64,000 nucleotides of DNA from Chitinophagaceae bacterium (GTDB lineage: Bacteria; Bacteroidota; Bacteroidia; Chitinophagales; Chitinophagaceae): the NCBI GenBank assembly GCA_023957575.1, contig JAMLGU010000010.1:51286-115285 (forward strand), read 5' to 3'. The notes under the pieces were generated by a model, which was not told the origin of the DNA, did no database searches, and worked only from the letters and a program-made list of their open reading frames with translations. The translations under genes and the position numbers were made by a program. Positions within the stretch are counted from its first letter, which is position 1. Each line of letters begins with the position of its first letter. Below are positions 1 to 7,947 of this stretch, piece after piece.

Positions 1-206
1 TCCAGCAAATGATTGTTAAATCCTGAGCCATTATCAATAGCCACTTTGTAGGGATTAGTTTTGTTTTCTCCAAATGCAGCAAAAATTAAAATGAATGCAA
101 TTGGAAATAAAAAACTGAAAAAAATGGATGAAGGCTGGCTGAAAATAGCTTTAAAACTCGCTTTTGTAATAGCCCACAACGCTTTAAATTGGGAATATTT
201 CTTCAA
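1..206 (-). CDS. ABC-2 type transporter permease, N-terminal fragment (runs off the window)
   Basis: An open minus-strand frame runs from a TTG at 206 off the left edge. The first 68 residues begin LKKYSQFKALWAITKASF, followed by a hydrophobic helix (about residues 28-46) and then a polar stretch. This is the usual start of an ABC-2 permease: a short cytoplasmic N terminus, helix 1, then a large extracytoplasmic loop. It lies 76 bp downstream of sppA on the same strand. An in-frame stop occurs just upstream (216-218), so TTG or another non-ATG codon must be the start. The family call rests on the N terminus only. Confidence 0.58.
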   Translation of the reverse strand, partial: MKKYSQFKALWAITKASFKAIFSQPSSIFFSFLFPIAFILIFAAFGENKTNPYKVAIDNGSGFNNHLL

Positions 207-282
207 AAAATTTATTTAATTTAAGACATTATAAATAATGATATTATTGGGTAAAGTGGTATTTTTTTATTGCAATAATTAT

Positions 283-2037
283 TTATTTAATAAAAAAATC
301 AAAGGGCAAACGCGCTTGTGCGCCCTGAGTTAATTGCCTTACCACTGTCAATTGCTTGTAAACAAGATAATATGCTTCGCCCATATCTGCTTTAATTTTA
401 GCAGCTACAGTATCTCCTGTACCCATACTCAAAATTTTCTCAAGCAATGTTTGTTTCTCCGGAAATTCCACCACTTCAAATTCTTTTAATTTTGCCTTAG
501 AAGCAGCTGCATTAATGGCTGTCTGTAATCCGCCAAAGGCATCTATCAAACCAATTTCTTTCGCTTTTAGGCCTGTCCACACACGACCCTGGGCAATAGT
601 TTCAATATAGGCAGTATCTTTTTTTCTGCCATCAGCTACTCTCTCTTTAAACTGGCTGTAAATCCTTTCAATACTGCTTTGCACTATTTTTTTCTCCTGA
701 TCGTTCATCGGGTGGTCAATATTTCCGGCATTGGCCAAAGGTCCTGTTTTTACACCATCGAATGTTACGCCTAATTTATTTTTAAAGAAGCTGCTCATAT
801 CAGGCACCACACCAAATACGCCAATGGAACCGGTAATCGAATTAGAACCGGCAAAAATACTGTCAGCCGAGCAGGAAATATAATATCCGCCCGATGCGGC
901 CACATCTCCAAAACTCACCATCACGGGTTTTACTTTTTTAGCCAAAGAAATCTCTCTGTTAATGTTCTCACTTGCTAATGCACTACCGCCACCTGAGTTT
1001 ACTCTCAGCACAATCGCCTTGATAGACTCATCCAATCTTGCTTTTCGAATAAGGTTAATATAAGTTGTACCGCCGATATTATCATCATCGCCTCTGCCGT
1101 CAATAATGTTGCCTTGAGCGTAAATCAACGCAATTTTTTCACCTGATCCACTTAAATTCGTATTGGCTGATGCGTATTTTTCGATTGACACAAAACTGAT
1201 TTTATCTTTTGCACCCACTGAAAGGTTTTTCTTTAATTCATCTTTTAGTTCATCGTCATATTTTACGCCATCTATCAGTTTATGGGTTACTGCATCTTCA
1301 GGTGTATCAATTGCTCCGGTATTAGCCAAATTATGCAATGTGGCAGTATCCACCTTTCGGCTTTCGGAGGTTTTCATTAATAAATCATTATAAATATCAT
1401 TCAGCCACTCGCTTGTCTGCAATCTATTGGCATCGGTCATTTTATCGGCACGCAATGGCTCGGTGGCGCTTTTAAATTTGCCTGCATAAAATATTTGTGG
1501 CTTAATCTCCAATTTGTCTAATGTGCCTTTTATAAAAGTATAATTAACACTGTAGCCCACCCATTCAAAAAAACCTTTTGGGCTTACATATACTTTATTG
1601 GCAATATTAGCAATGCTGTATGCCCTTTGGCTCATGGCATCGGAATATGCAATAATAAACTTACCTGAAGTTTTAAAATCCTTCAAAGCCTCCCTTATCT
1701 CATCGCTTGCGGCAAAACCATTGGAGTTTTCGCCGGCTTCCAATAATATACCGCTAATTTTTTTATCGTCTTTTGCTTTCTTTATCAGCCTGATTACGTC
1801 ATACAAACCGGGTGGTTCGTCAATTGATTTAGATTTTAGCATAGATTGATAGTCGGATTTCGGAATTTCATCATAGCGATTTTCTAAATTGATGGTCAAC
1901 ACTGATTTTTCAGGTATCAACGGCGCCTGCTTGGAAAAAGTGCTGGCTGCAATACCCATGAAAAAGAAAAACACGATCAACCAGAACACAAAAAAAGCCA
2001 GTAAGGCGGCAAAAAAGGTTTTGAAAAAAGATTTCAT
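283..2037 (-). CDS. sppA: Signal peptide peptidase SppA, 67-kDa type (protease IV)
   Basis: Membrane-anchored serine protease that degrades cleaved signal peptides. At 584 aa it is the long, double-domain form. An N-terminal membrane helix spans about residues 8-31. The N-terminal domain holds the general-base lysine region GKFKSATEP (Lys187/Lys189), and the C-terminal domain has the nucleophile in RVNSGGGSA (Ser352), followed by the DVAASGGYY and SITGSIGVFG segments typical of S49 peptidases. The Lys/Ser split between the two halves matches the E. coli-type enzyme. It is divergent from folK, with 74 bp between the start codons. Confidence 0.94.
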   Translation of the reverse strand: MKSFFKTFFAALLAFFVFWLIVFFFFMGIAASTFSKQAPLIPEKSVLTINLENRYDEIPKSDYQSMLKSKSIDEPPGLYDVIRLIKKAKDDKKISGILLEAGENSNGFAASDEIREALKDFKTSGKFIIAYSDAMSQRAYSIANIANKVYVSPKGFFEWVGYSVNYTFIKGTLDKLEIKPQIFYAGKFKSATEPLRADKMTDANRLQTSEWLNDIYNDLLMKTSESRKVDTATLHNLANTGAIDTPEDAVTHKLIDGVKYDDELKDELKKNLSVGAKDKISFVSIEKYASANTNLSGSGEKIALIYAQGNIIDGRGDDDNIGGTTYINLIRKARLDESIKAIVLRVNSGGGSALASENINREISLAKKVKPVMVSFGDVAASGGYYISCSADSIFAGSNSITGSIGVFGVVPDMSSFFKNKLGVTFDGVKTGPLANAGNIDHPMNDQEKKIVQSSIERIYSQFKERVADGRKKDTAYIETIAQGRVWTGLKAKEIGLIDAFGGLQTAINAAASKAKLKEFEVVEFPEKQTLLEKILSMGTGDTVAAKIKADMGEAYYLVYKQLTVVRQLTQGAQARLPFDFFIK

Positions 2038-2111
2038 AGTTCTATAATTGTCTTTTTGAATTTTGATGAAACATCAAAAATAAAGATATTTGGCTTTAAG
2101 TATTCGATACC

Positions 2112-2591
2112 ATGAATAATGTTTTTTTAATTATCGGCAGCAATCTTGGCAACAAGGCAGAAAATTTGAAACAATCCATCCGATTGATTGAGCAATCGGC
2201 CGGAATTGTAAAGAAGTTCTCTGCAGTATATGAAACAGAACCCTGGGGAGTGGAGCAGCAGCCTGCTTATTACAATCAGGTATTAGAAATAATTACTGAG
2301 TACAATGCCGAAGAACTGATGACTCGTTTATTGAACATTGAAAAGGTGATGGGCAGAATACGTATTAATAAATACGATGCCCGAAACATTGATATTGATA
2401 TTCTATTTTTTAATGATGAAATTTACAATTCCGAAACTATTATCATCCCTCATCCCAGATTACATTTGCGAAGATTTGTATTGGTGCCGCTTGCGGAAAT
2501 AGCTCCTGAGTTTGTGCATCCTGTTTTTAACAAAAATATTTTTATGCTTTTGGATGAATGTGAAGATTCAGGTTTGATAAAAAAGATTTAA
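2112..2591 (+). CDS. folK: 2-amino-4-hydroxy-6-hydroxymethyldihydropteridine pyrophosphokinase
   Basis: Transfers pyrophosphate from ATP to 6-hydroxymethyl-dihydropterin in folate synthesis. At 159 aa it has the normal HPPK length. Visible landmarks are the N-terminal IGSNLGNK, the YETEPWG substrate loop, the NIDIDILFF metal-binding strand with paired aspartates, and IPHPRLHLRRFVLVPLAEI near the C terminus. It lies 37 bp ahead of the deoxynucleoside kinase on the same strand, so the two are probably co-transcribed, a common pairing in Bacteroidota. Confidence 0.96.
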   Translation: MNNVFLIIGSNLGNKAENLKQSIRLIEQSAGIVKKFSAVYETEPWGVEQQPAYYNQVLEIITEYNAEELMTRLLNIEKVMGRIRINKYDARNIDIDILFFNDEIYNSETIIIPHPRLHLRRFVLVPLAEIAPEFVHPVFNKNIFMLLDECEDSGLIKKI

Positions 2592-2628
2592 GTATTCTAT
2601 TTTTTGTGAATTACATTGCAGCAGGAAA

Positions 2629-3261
2629 ATGAACTACGAATTTATTACCATAGAAGGAAATATAGGTGCCGGAAAAACAACGCTGGCAACCATGTTGAGC
2701 AAGCATTTCGATGCACGATTGGTGCTGGAAGAGTTTGCCGATAACCCGTTTCTGCCTAAGTTTTATGCCAATCAGCAACAGTATGCTTTTCCACTTGAAC
2801 TGTTTTTTATGGCGGAGAGGTATAAGCAACTACAGGAACTGCTGTTGCAAAAAAGTATGTTCCATGAACTGACCATTACGGATTACCTGTTCACTAAATC
2901 CTTGCTGTTTGCCAAAGTAACCCTTTCACAAGATGAATATAAATTGTATCAACGATTGTTTGACATTATTCAGCAAAACCTCATTCTGCCGGATATTTTA
3001 GTTTATCTTCATGCACCGGTAGCCAAACTTCAGGAGAACATCAAAAAACGACAAAGGGATTATGAACAAAATATTCCTGATGAATACCTGCAAAACATAC
3101 AGGATATTTATCTGCAATTTTTGAAACAAACAACCCTGCCGGTTTTGTTTGTAGATGCCTCCAAAGCTGATTTTTTGCAAAATCAAAATCATTTTCATAT
3201 TATTTTGGATGCCTTGAAAAAGGATTATTCTGCGGGGATGCACCATATTCAATTAATCTGA
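2629..3261 (+). CDS. Deoxynucleoside kinase (dAdo/dGuo kinase family)
   Basis: Cytoplasmic nucleoside-salvage kinase of 210 aa. The P-loop is EGNIGAGKTTLA (about residues 8-19), followed by LVLEEFADNPFLPKFY for substrate binding. The family DRS-like motif appears as TDYLFTKSLLFAKVTL, and a lid with KKRQRDYEQ follows. The sequence fits bacterial deoxyadenosine/deoxyguanosine kinases, but the preferred base cannot be read from sequence alone. It follows folK closely and probably shares its promoter. Confidence 0.9.
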   Translation: MNYEFITIEGNIGAGKTTLATMLSKHFDARLVLEEFADNPFLPKFYANQQQYAFPLELFFMAERYKQLQELLLQKSMFHELTITDYLFTKSLLFAKVTLSQDEYKLYQRLFDIIQQNLILPDILVYLHAPVAKLQENIKKRQRDYEQNIPDEYLQNIQDIYLQFLKQTTLPVLFVDASKADFLQNQNHFHIILDALKKDYSAGMHHIQLI

Positions 3262-3405
3262 TTCACGATGATGTTGTAGTTTTATTCATACCGCCAACAT
3301 AAAAAGCCTATGTCATCTGTTTATTGGGTATTACCGCTGTAAGGCATACATCATCAAATATTAGCTTTTGCAAATTGACTGCCACAATTTAACTTTGCAT
3401 TCTTC

Positions 3406-4668
3406 ATGACCGACTCAGAGCGTATTAATACCCAAATTACAGACGATCCATTTGCTTCAGTACGCATTGCCGAATACAGGTACCTGATGTTGGGAAGGTT
3501 TTTGTTTGTAATGGCGCTCCGAATGACCACTACGGTCGTTGGCTGGTGGATTTACAAACTCACCAAAGACCCATTTGCAATAGGGCTGATTGGTTTATCG
3601 GAAGTAATTCCGGCGCTATCCTTGGCCTTGTATTCAGGACACAGAGTAGATGTGGCCGACAAACGAAAAATAATTCTTACCACTGTATCAGGTTTTTTTG
3701 TTTTAGCTGTTATTTTATACTATTTGTCTGGCGCTCATGCCGCTATTTTGTTTCCAAACAAACAGATTGCCCTGTTTATCTATGGCGTATTCTTTGTAAA
3801 CGGCATCCTTCGTTCTTTTACCGGGCCGGCTATGGGAGCCATGATAGCCTTTATTGTGCCAAAAAATTTATTGCAAAACGCTACCGTATGGAGTCAGGGA
3901 ACTTTTTTATCTGCATCAGTAACGGGTCATGCCATCGGAGGTTTTTCAATAGCTTTAATAGGAATCCACAACACCTTCCTTCTTATCAGTGGAATTATTT
4001 TAGCCGGTATCTTTTCATTTAGACAATTGAAGCCAAAGCCTCCACAAGTGGCTGAGGGGAACCAATCTACCTGGCAAAGTGTGATGGAAGGGTTAGTATT
4101 TGTATATAAAACCAGAGCCTTGTTTGGAGCAATGGCATTAGACATGTTTGCCGTACTCTTTGGCGGAGCGGTGGCTATGATTCCTGTTTATGCAAGCGAC
4201 ATTTTAAAGGTCGGGCCTTTGGGATTCGGTTGGCTGAATGCTGCAACTGATATTGGCGCCATCACCATTGTTATATTGCTTACCTTCTTCCCCATGAAAC
4301 GGGCACAAGGCAGAAAAATGTTGTTGGCAGTAGGCGGTTTTGGAGTTTGTATAATTTTGTTTGGATTATCTAAATGGTTCTGGCTGTCGTTCGGCGTGCT
4401 GCTTATTTCAGGTATGTTGGATGGCATCAGTGTGGTAGTACGGGGCACAGTAATGCAACTGCTTACACCCGATCCAATGCGAGGGAGAGTGAGCAGTGTG
4501 AGTGGCATGTTCATCCTGAGCAGTAATGAATTGGGACAGTTTGAAAGCGGCCTTGCATCCCGTATTTTGGGGGTCATTCCGTCTGTAGTATTTGGTGGGG
4601 TTATGACTTTATCCGTTGTTATTACAACCTGGTTTAAAGCGCCTACACTTCGGAAGTTCGAATATTAA
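3406..4668 (+). CDS. MFS transporter, MFS_3/EntS-like
   Basis: Inner-membrane protein of 420 aa with about 12 predicted helices. The N-terminal half carries IGLIGLSEVIPALSLALYSGHRVDVADKRK, a version of the MFS loop 2-3 signature. The C-terminal half has DPMRGRVSSVSGMFILSSNELGQFESG, which resembles the RGRV-containing segment of EntS-like exporters. The substrate cannot be assigned. It stands alone between the kinase and the converging aldolase gene. Confidence 0.88.
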   Translation: MTDSERINTQITDDPFASVRIAEYRYLMLGRFLFVMALRMTTTVVGWWIYKLTKDPFAIGLIGLSEVIPALSLALYSGHRVDVADKRKIILTTVSGFFVLAVILYYLSGAHAAILFPNKQIALFIYGVFFVNGILRSFTGPAMGAMIAFIVPKNLLQNATVWSQGTFLSASVTGHAIGGFSIALIGIHNTFLLISGIILAGIFSFRQLKPKPPQVAEGNQSTWQSVMEGLVFVYKTRALFGAMALDMFAVLFGGAVAMIPVYASDILKVGPLGFGWLNAATDIGAITIVILLTFFPMKRAQGRKMLLAVGGFGVCIILFGLSKWFWLSFGVLLISGMLDGISVVVRGTVMQLLTPDPMRGRVSSVSGMFILSSNELGQFESGLASRILGVIPSVVFGGVMTLSVVITTWFKAPTLRKFEY

Positions 4669-4706
4669 TATTCCATCTTTATAATATTCATTTCAATGCT
4701 TTAACC

Positions 4707-5843
4707 TTAGCCCTGACCGGTCGCCACTTTTCTCCTGTAATTTTCAACTTCCCAGTTTTCTATAAAATGAATTTGTTCATCCGTCATCGGATGTGGGCCG
4801 CCAAATGATTTGGAGATTGCAGCAATTTTTATTGCATCTTCAAATACATCAGTTATAATAGCACAATCATTTTCAGAACTACCCAAGGCAACTAAACCGA
4901 TTCCTTTTATCACAATTACTTTTGGAGCGTAGGCATTTTTTGCCAAAAAACTATCATAAGCAGTTACGAGCCCTTCAATCAGTTTATTTTCATCTTCTTC
5001 ATCAATGAAAATATAGTTCGATTTACAATAAACAATCTGGTCCGGAATAAACGGCTTTGAAACATTTTTCAAACCATCTTCCATATAGAAGATATTCTGA
5101 ATCAAACCTGAGTCAGTAATCTTTACAAATCCTCCACTTTTTTCAGTCAAAACATTAATGATGTTGCCAGAAACTCCTGTTTCAAAGACAAACCGTGTCT
5201 TTACAATCGGCGTTTCAATATCTGAATGGATATTTCTCTTTATTTTTTCTAAAGTATCGGCATAGATATTTTTAATCTCTTCTGTTGTAGCTGCACCAAC
5301 AAAAATTCCATGATTCTGCAACCATATAACTTGAGGATGCGTGTTGAATTGTTTTCTATATTCTTCAATTTCTTCCTCTATTTTTTTAAACAAAACATAA
5401 CCCGGGTCGGTGTAAGGGATTAAGAAGGCATTTTTCCCAAATAATTCATGAAGTTTCTTTTCTACATCATTTGCACACATCAATCCGTTCACTAATGTTG
5501 GATGCAAGTGTACAATAAAAGGATAATTAATTACATTATGAATGGAGGTTTCTACCGAGGGTCTTTTCTCTTTTGTAATCGTTGCTTCTGCCAGGTCCTG
5601 CTTCACCTGTTCTTCGCGCAAATTGGTCTCTTCACTATATTTTTTTTCAGATATTACATTCAATTTCTCTCTGTCCAATATAGCCAGATCGTCAGGCTGC
5701 ATAGTCGCCAATGAAGTACCACTGGCTTTTACCCAGATTTTATGATTATTTTTATAGGAAGTATTACCACCTCCGGCAATAACATAGTTTTTATCCGTAC
5801 CATATAATCTGGAAACTGCGGCTAATAATTCAAGTTCATTCAT
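4707..5843 (-). CDS. Class II aldolase/adducin-family protein
   Basis: Zinc-dependent aldolase-fold protein of 378 aa. The AGGGNTSYKNNHKIWVKASGTSLATM start is the phosphate/substrate-binding region seen in the aldolase half of rhamnulose-phosphate aldolase/dehydrogenase fusions. Metal-ligand candidates are the paired histidines in VHLHPTL and a third in WLQNHGIFVG. There is no dehydrogenase half. The C-terminal 130 residues carry a second ribose-phosphate-aldolase-like part (KGIGLVALGSSEND). It is a lone gene with no rhamnose or fucose genes beside it, so its sugar substrate is unknown. Confidence 0.85.
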   Translation of the reverse strand: MNELELLAAVSRLYGTDKNYVIAGGGNTSYKNNHKIWVKASGTSLATMQPDDLAILDREKLNVISEKKYSEETNLREEQVKQDLAEATITKEKRPSVETSIHNVINYPFIVHLHPTLVNGLMCANDVEKKLHELFGKNAFLIPYTDPGYVLFKKIEEEIEEYRKQFNTHPQVIWLQNHGIFVGAATTEEIKNIYADTLEKIKRNIHSDIETPIVKTRFVFETGVSGNIINVLTEKSGGFVKITDSGLIQNIFYMEDGLKNVSKPFIPDQIVYCKSNYIFIDEEDENKLIEGLVTAYDSFLAKNAYAPKVIVIKGIGLVALGSSENDCAIITDVFEDAIKIAAISKSFGGPHPMTDEQIHFIENWEVENYRRKVATGQG

Positions 5844-5975
5844 TTTAAATATTTTTTTTCAACACATCCAATGCAAAGTACTGAATAAAATATTTATAAA
5901 AAAGGAACTGAGGTTCAGAAAATAAAACAATCAAAATTTAGACTTTATTTGTGTTTCAATAATATTTTCCTTTTT

Positions 5976-6113
5976 TCAGAATTTCAAAAATTCAATAATT
6001 ATATAAATGAGAAGAAAAAACAAAACGGCAAGGTTACTAAAAAAGAAAATTTTTAAAAATTGGAGGTAACGATCCTTTTTGTAATCAAACCTAAATTCTA
6101 ACTTATGTTGCAT
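5976..6113 (-). CDS. Possible small membrane protein (45 aa)
   Basis: This ATG-to-TGA frame of 46 codons lies in the otherwise gene-free 5844-6339 interval. The product has a charged N terminus (MQHKLEFRFDYKKDRYLQ), then one continuous hydrophobic segment from about residue 19 to 45 that could span the membrane. No Shine-Dalgarno is obvious, which is usual here. I recognise no family. Apart from this frame I see only AT-rich sequence in the interval, which must hold the promoters of the flanking divergent genes. Confidence 0.32.
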   Translation of the reverse strand: MQHKLEFRFDYKKDRYLQFLKIFFFSNLAVLFFLLIYIIIEFLKF

Positions 6114-6339
6114 ATTTAGTTTATTTAAATGTTTAGTAAGACAATTTTTAACGGTTCAAACAGACCTGTTTCTTTTTTCTGTTTTTCTAACCCAAAGATA
6201 GTTTTCAGCAAAGCCGGAAACAATTGAATTATTTTATTAAATTTATAGCTTAATTAGGTCATATTTTAAAGGTTTATTATATAAATAATTGGTATTCAGG
6301 TATTTATTAATTCTTGATAAGTAATTTTTTCATTTAATC

Positions 6340-7860
6340 ATGATGTTTCAGGAAAGCAAAACAGAGCTCTTTCGACTGATTGAAATGCTTGATGCAAATC
6401 AAAAGCGTCTCTATTGCCAAAAATTTGACAATGAAAAAGAAGAGGAAAAAACGCTGGAGCAAAAATTATTTGATATAATTGAAAGTTCTGGGAATTTTGA
6501 TGAAGAAGATATTAAAAAACAATTGAAGATTAAGTCTCCTTCGCAATACTCCACAGTAAAAAGGAAATTGTTTGAAAATATATTAAGTACTGTTGTTCAA
6601 TGTAAAAACGAAAAAAATAAATGTGTTACAATCGAAAAATTGATTTTTTTAATCAATAATCAACTATTTAAAACAGCGACATCCTATATTAAAATACTGA
6701 AACAGGATTCTTTATCTGAGCAGAATTTTTTCTATTACCATTCTGTATTAAAACAGGAATACCGGCTTCTTTTATTCAGCAATGATAAAAAAAATAAGGA
6801 GAAGCTGATTCAGCAGGAAATACTGATTGACAAAAGTTTAGAAGACTATAATACTTTCGAAAAACTTTCCAAAATTTTCAGAAAATTATTGCTGCTGAAA
6901 GGAGAAAGCAATAACCGCATAGAGGGCGATGAATTTAAAGGGTTAAATGAAATAGCCGCTTCATTGAAGGAAATTGAGAAAGAAAAAACGCAACAACCTG
7001 TTCTTAAAATCCAATATGAAACCAACCTGGCCATCGTTGCATATTTAGGTTCAGAAGAAATTGACATCAATCTTGTTCATTCCATAATTGAGAGCTGGAG
7101 GAAATATGAGCATTTAGCATATATTTTCCCATTATTGTTTTTAGAGAGTGCATCAATTGTTTTTTATATTGACTTTAGGCAAAATAATACAATATCAGCC
7201 GTCAGGCATTTTCAATTCTTTGAGAAAATTTCAGACACTCTTTGTGTCGAAGACAAACAAAGATGGAATCTTATTGCTTTCAATACTCAGATAAAAATTT
7301 ATCATAAAACCGCCGCTTATGACAAATTAGAGCACTATCTGAAAAGCAATAAAAATACACTTGCTCAATCTATGAATTATTTTACAATCAATGAAGTAAT
7401 GACCTTTTACACCACAGAATGTATCTCCTATTTTGTACTAAAAGATTTTGCACGAGCCGATGAATTGATGTACCAGTTAAAAGAATTAAATCAATCTAAA
7501 CTCAGGTTAGATATTTATTATTTCAGTTTGATTTTTCATTTGTTAATAATGTATGAACTTAAAGACTGGTACAGGCTGTACATCAATATTGACGCAGCTT
7601 ACCAGCAATTGCACAAGAATAAAACACGAAGGCCGTTTGAAAAAGAATTGATGCTCTTTTTAAAAAAATTTTCCATTCAAAACAACCCTGCTACCTATCC
7701 GAAAGTCGTTTTAGATTTTTTAGAAAAAATGGAAGCCTATACACATGACGCTGTAAAAAAGCAATATTTTCTTTACTTCAATTATTACTTTTGGCTGCAA
7801 AGCAAAACCGAAAGATCATCTTATATGGATTTCATGAAGAAAAAGATTCAGGGAAGTTGA
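6340..7860 (+). CDS. Hypothetical protein, all-helical, unknown function
   Basis: A cytoplasmic protein of 506 aa with no signal peptide and no motif I can name. The composition is rich in Lys, Glu, Leu, Phe and Tyr. Successive amphipathic segments (for example YDKLEHYLKSNKNTLAQ and DFARADELMYQLKELNQSK) look like TPR-like helical repeats. The first 90 residues contain FDEEDIKKQLKIKSPSQYSTVKRKLFENIL, which could be a small winged-helix-like domain. Proteins of this size and look occur in Bacteroidota as uncharacterised helical-repeat proteins. It is divergently placed from the aldolase with a 496-bp gap. Confidence 0.8.
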   Translation: MMFQESKTELFRLIEMLDANQKRLYCQKFDNEKEEEKTLEQKLFDIIESSGNFDEEDIKKQLKIKSPSQYSTVKRKLFENILSTVVQCKNEKNKCVTIEKLIFLINNQLFKTATSYIKILKQDSLSEQNFFYYHSVLKQEYRLLLFSNDKKNKEKLIQQEILIDKSLEDYNTFEKLSKIFRKLLLLKGESNNRIEGDEFKGLNEIAASLKEIEKEKTQQPVLKIQYETNLAIVAYLGSEEIDINLVHSIIESWRKYEHLAYIFPLLFLESASIVFYIDFRQNNTISAVRHFQFFEKISDTLCVEDKQRWNLIAFNTQIKIYHKTAAYDKLEHYLKSNKNTLAQSMNYFTINEVMTFYTTECISYFVLKDFARADELMYQLKELNQSKLRLDIYYFSLIFHLLIMYELKDWYRLYINIDAAYQQLHKNKTRRPFEKELMLFLKKFSIQNNPATYPKVVLDFLEKMEAYTHDAVKKQYFLYFNYYFWLQSKTERSSYMDFMKKKIQGS

Positions 7861-7947
7861 TACTGCTTCTTTTCTTTTCAATGTAGTCCATTTTTATCAT
7901 CATTCATTAATGACCCATTTACGCAAAACTTCTATCTGCTTGTATTC

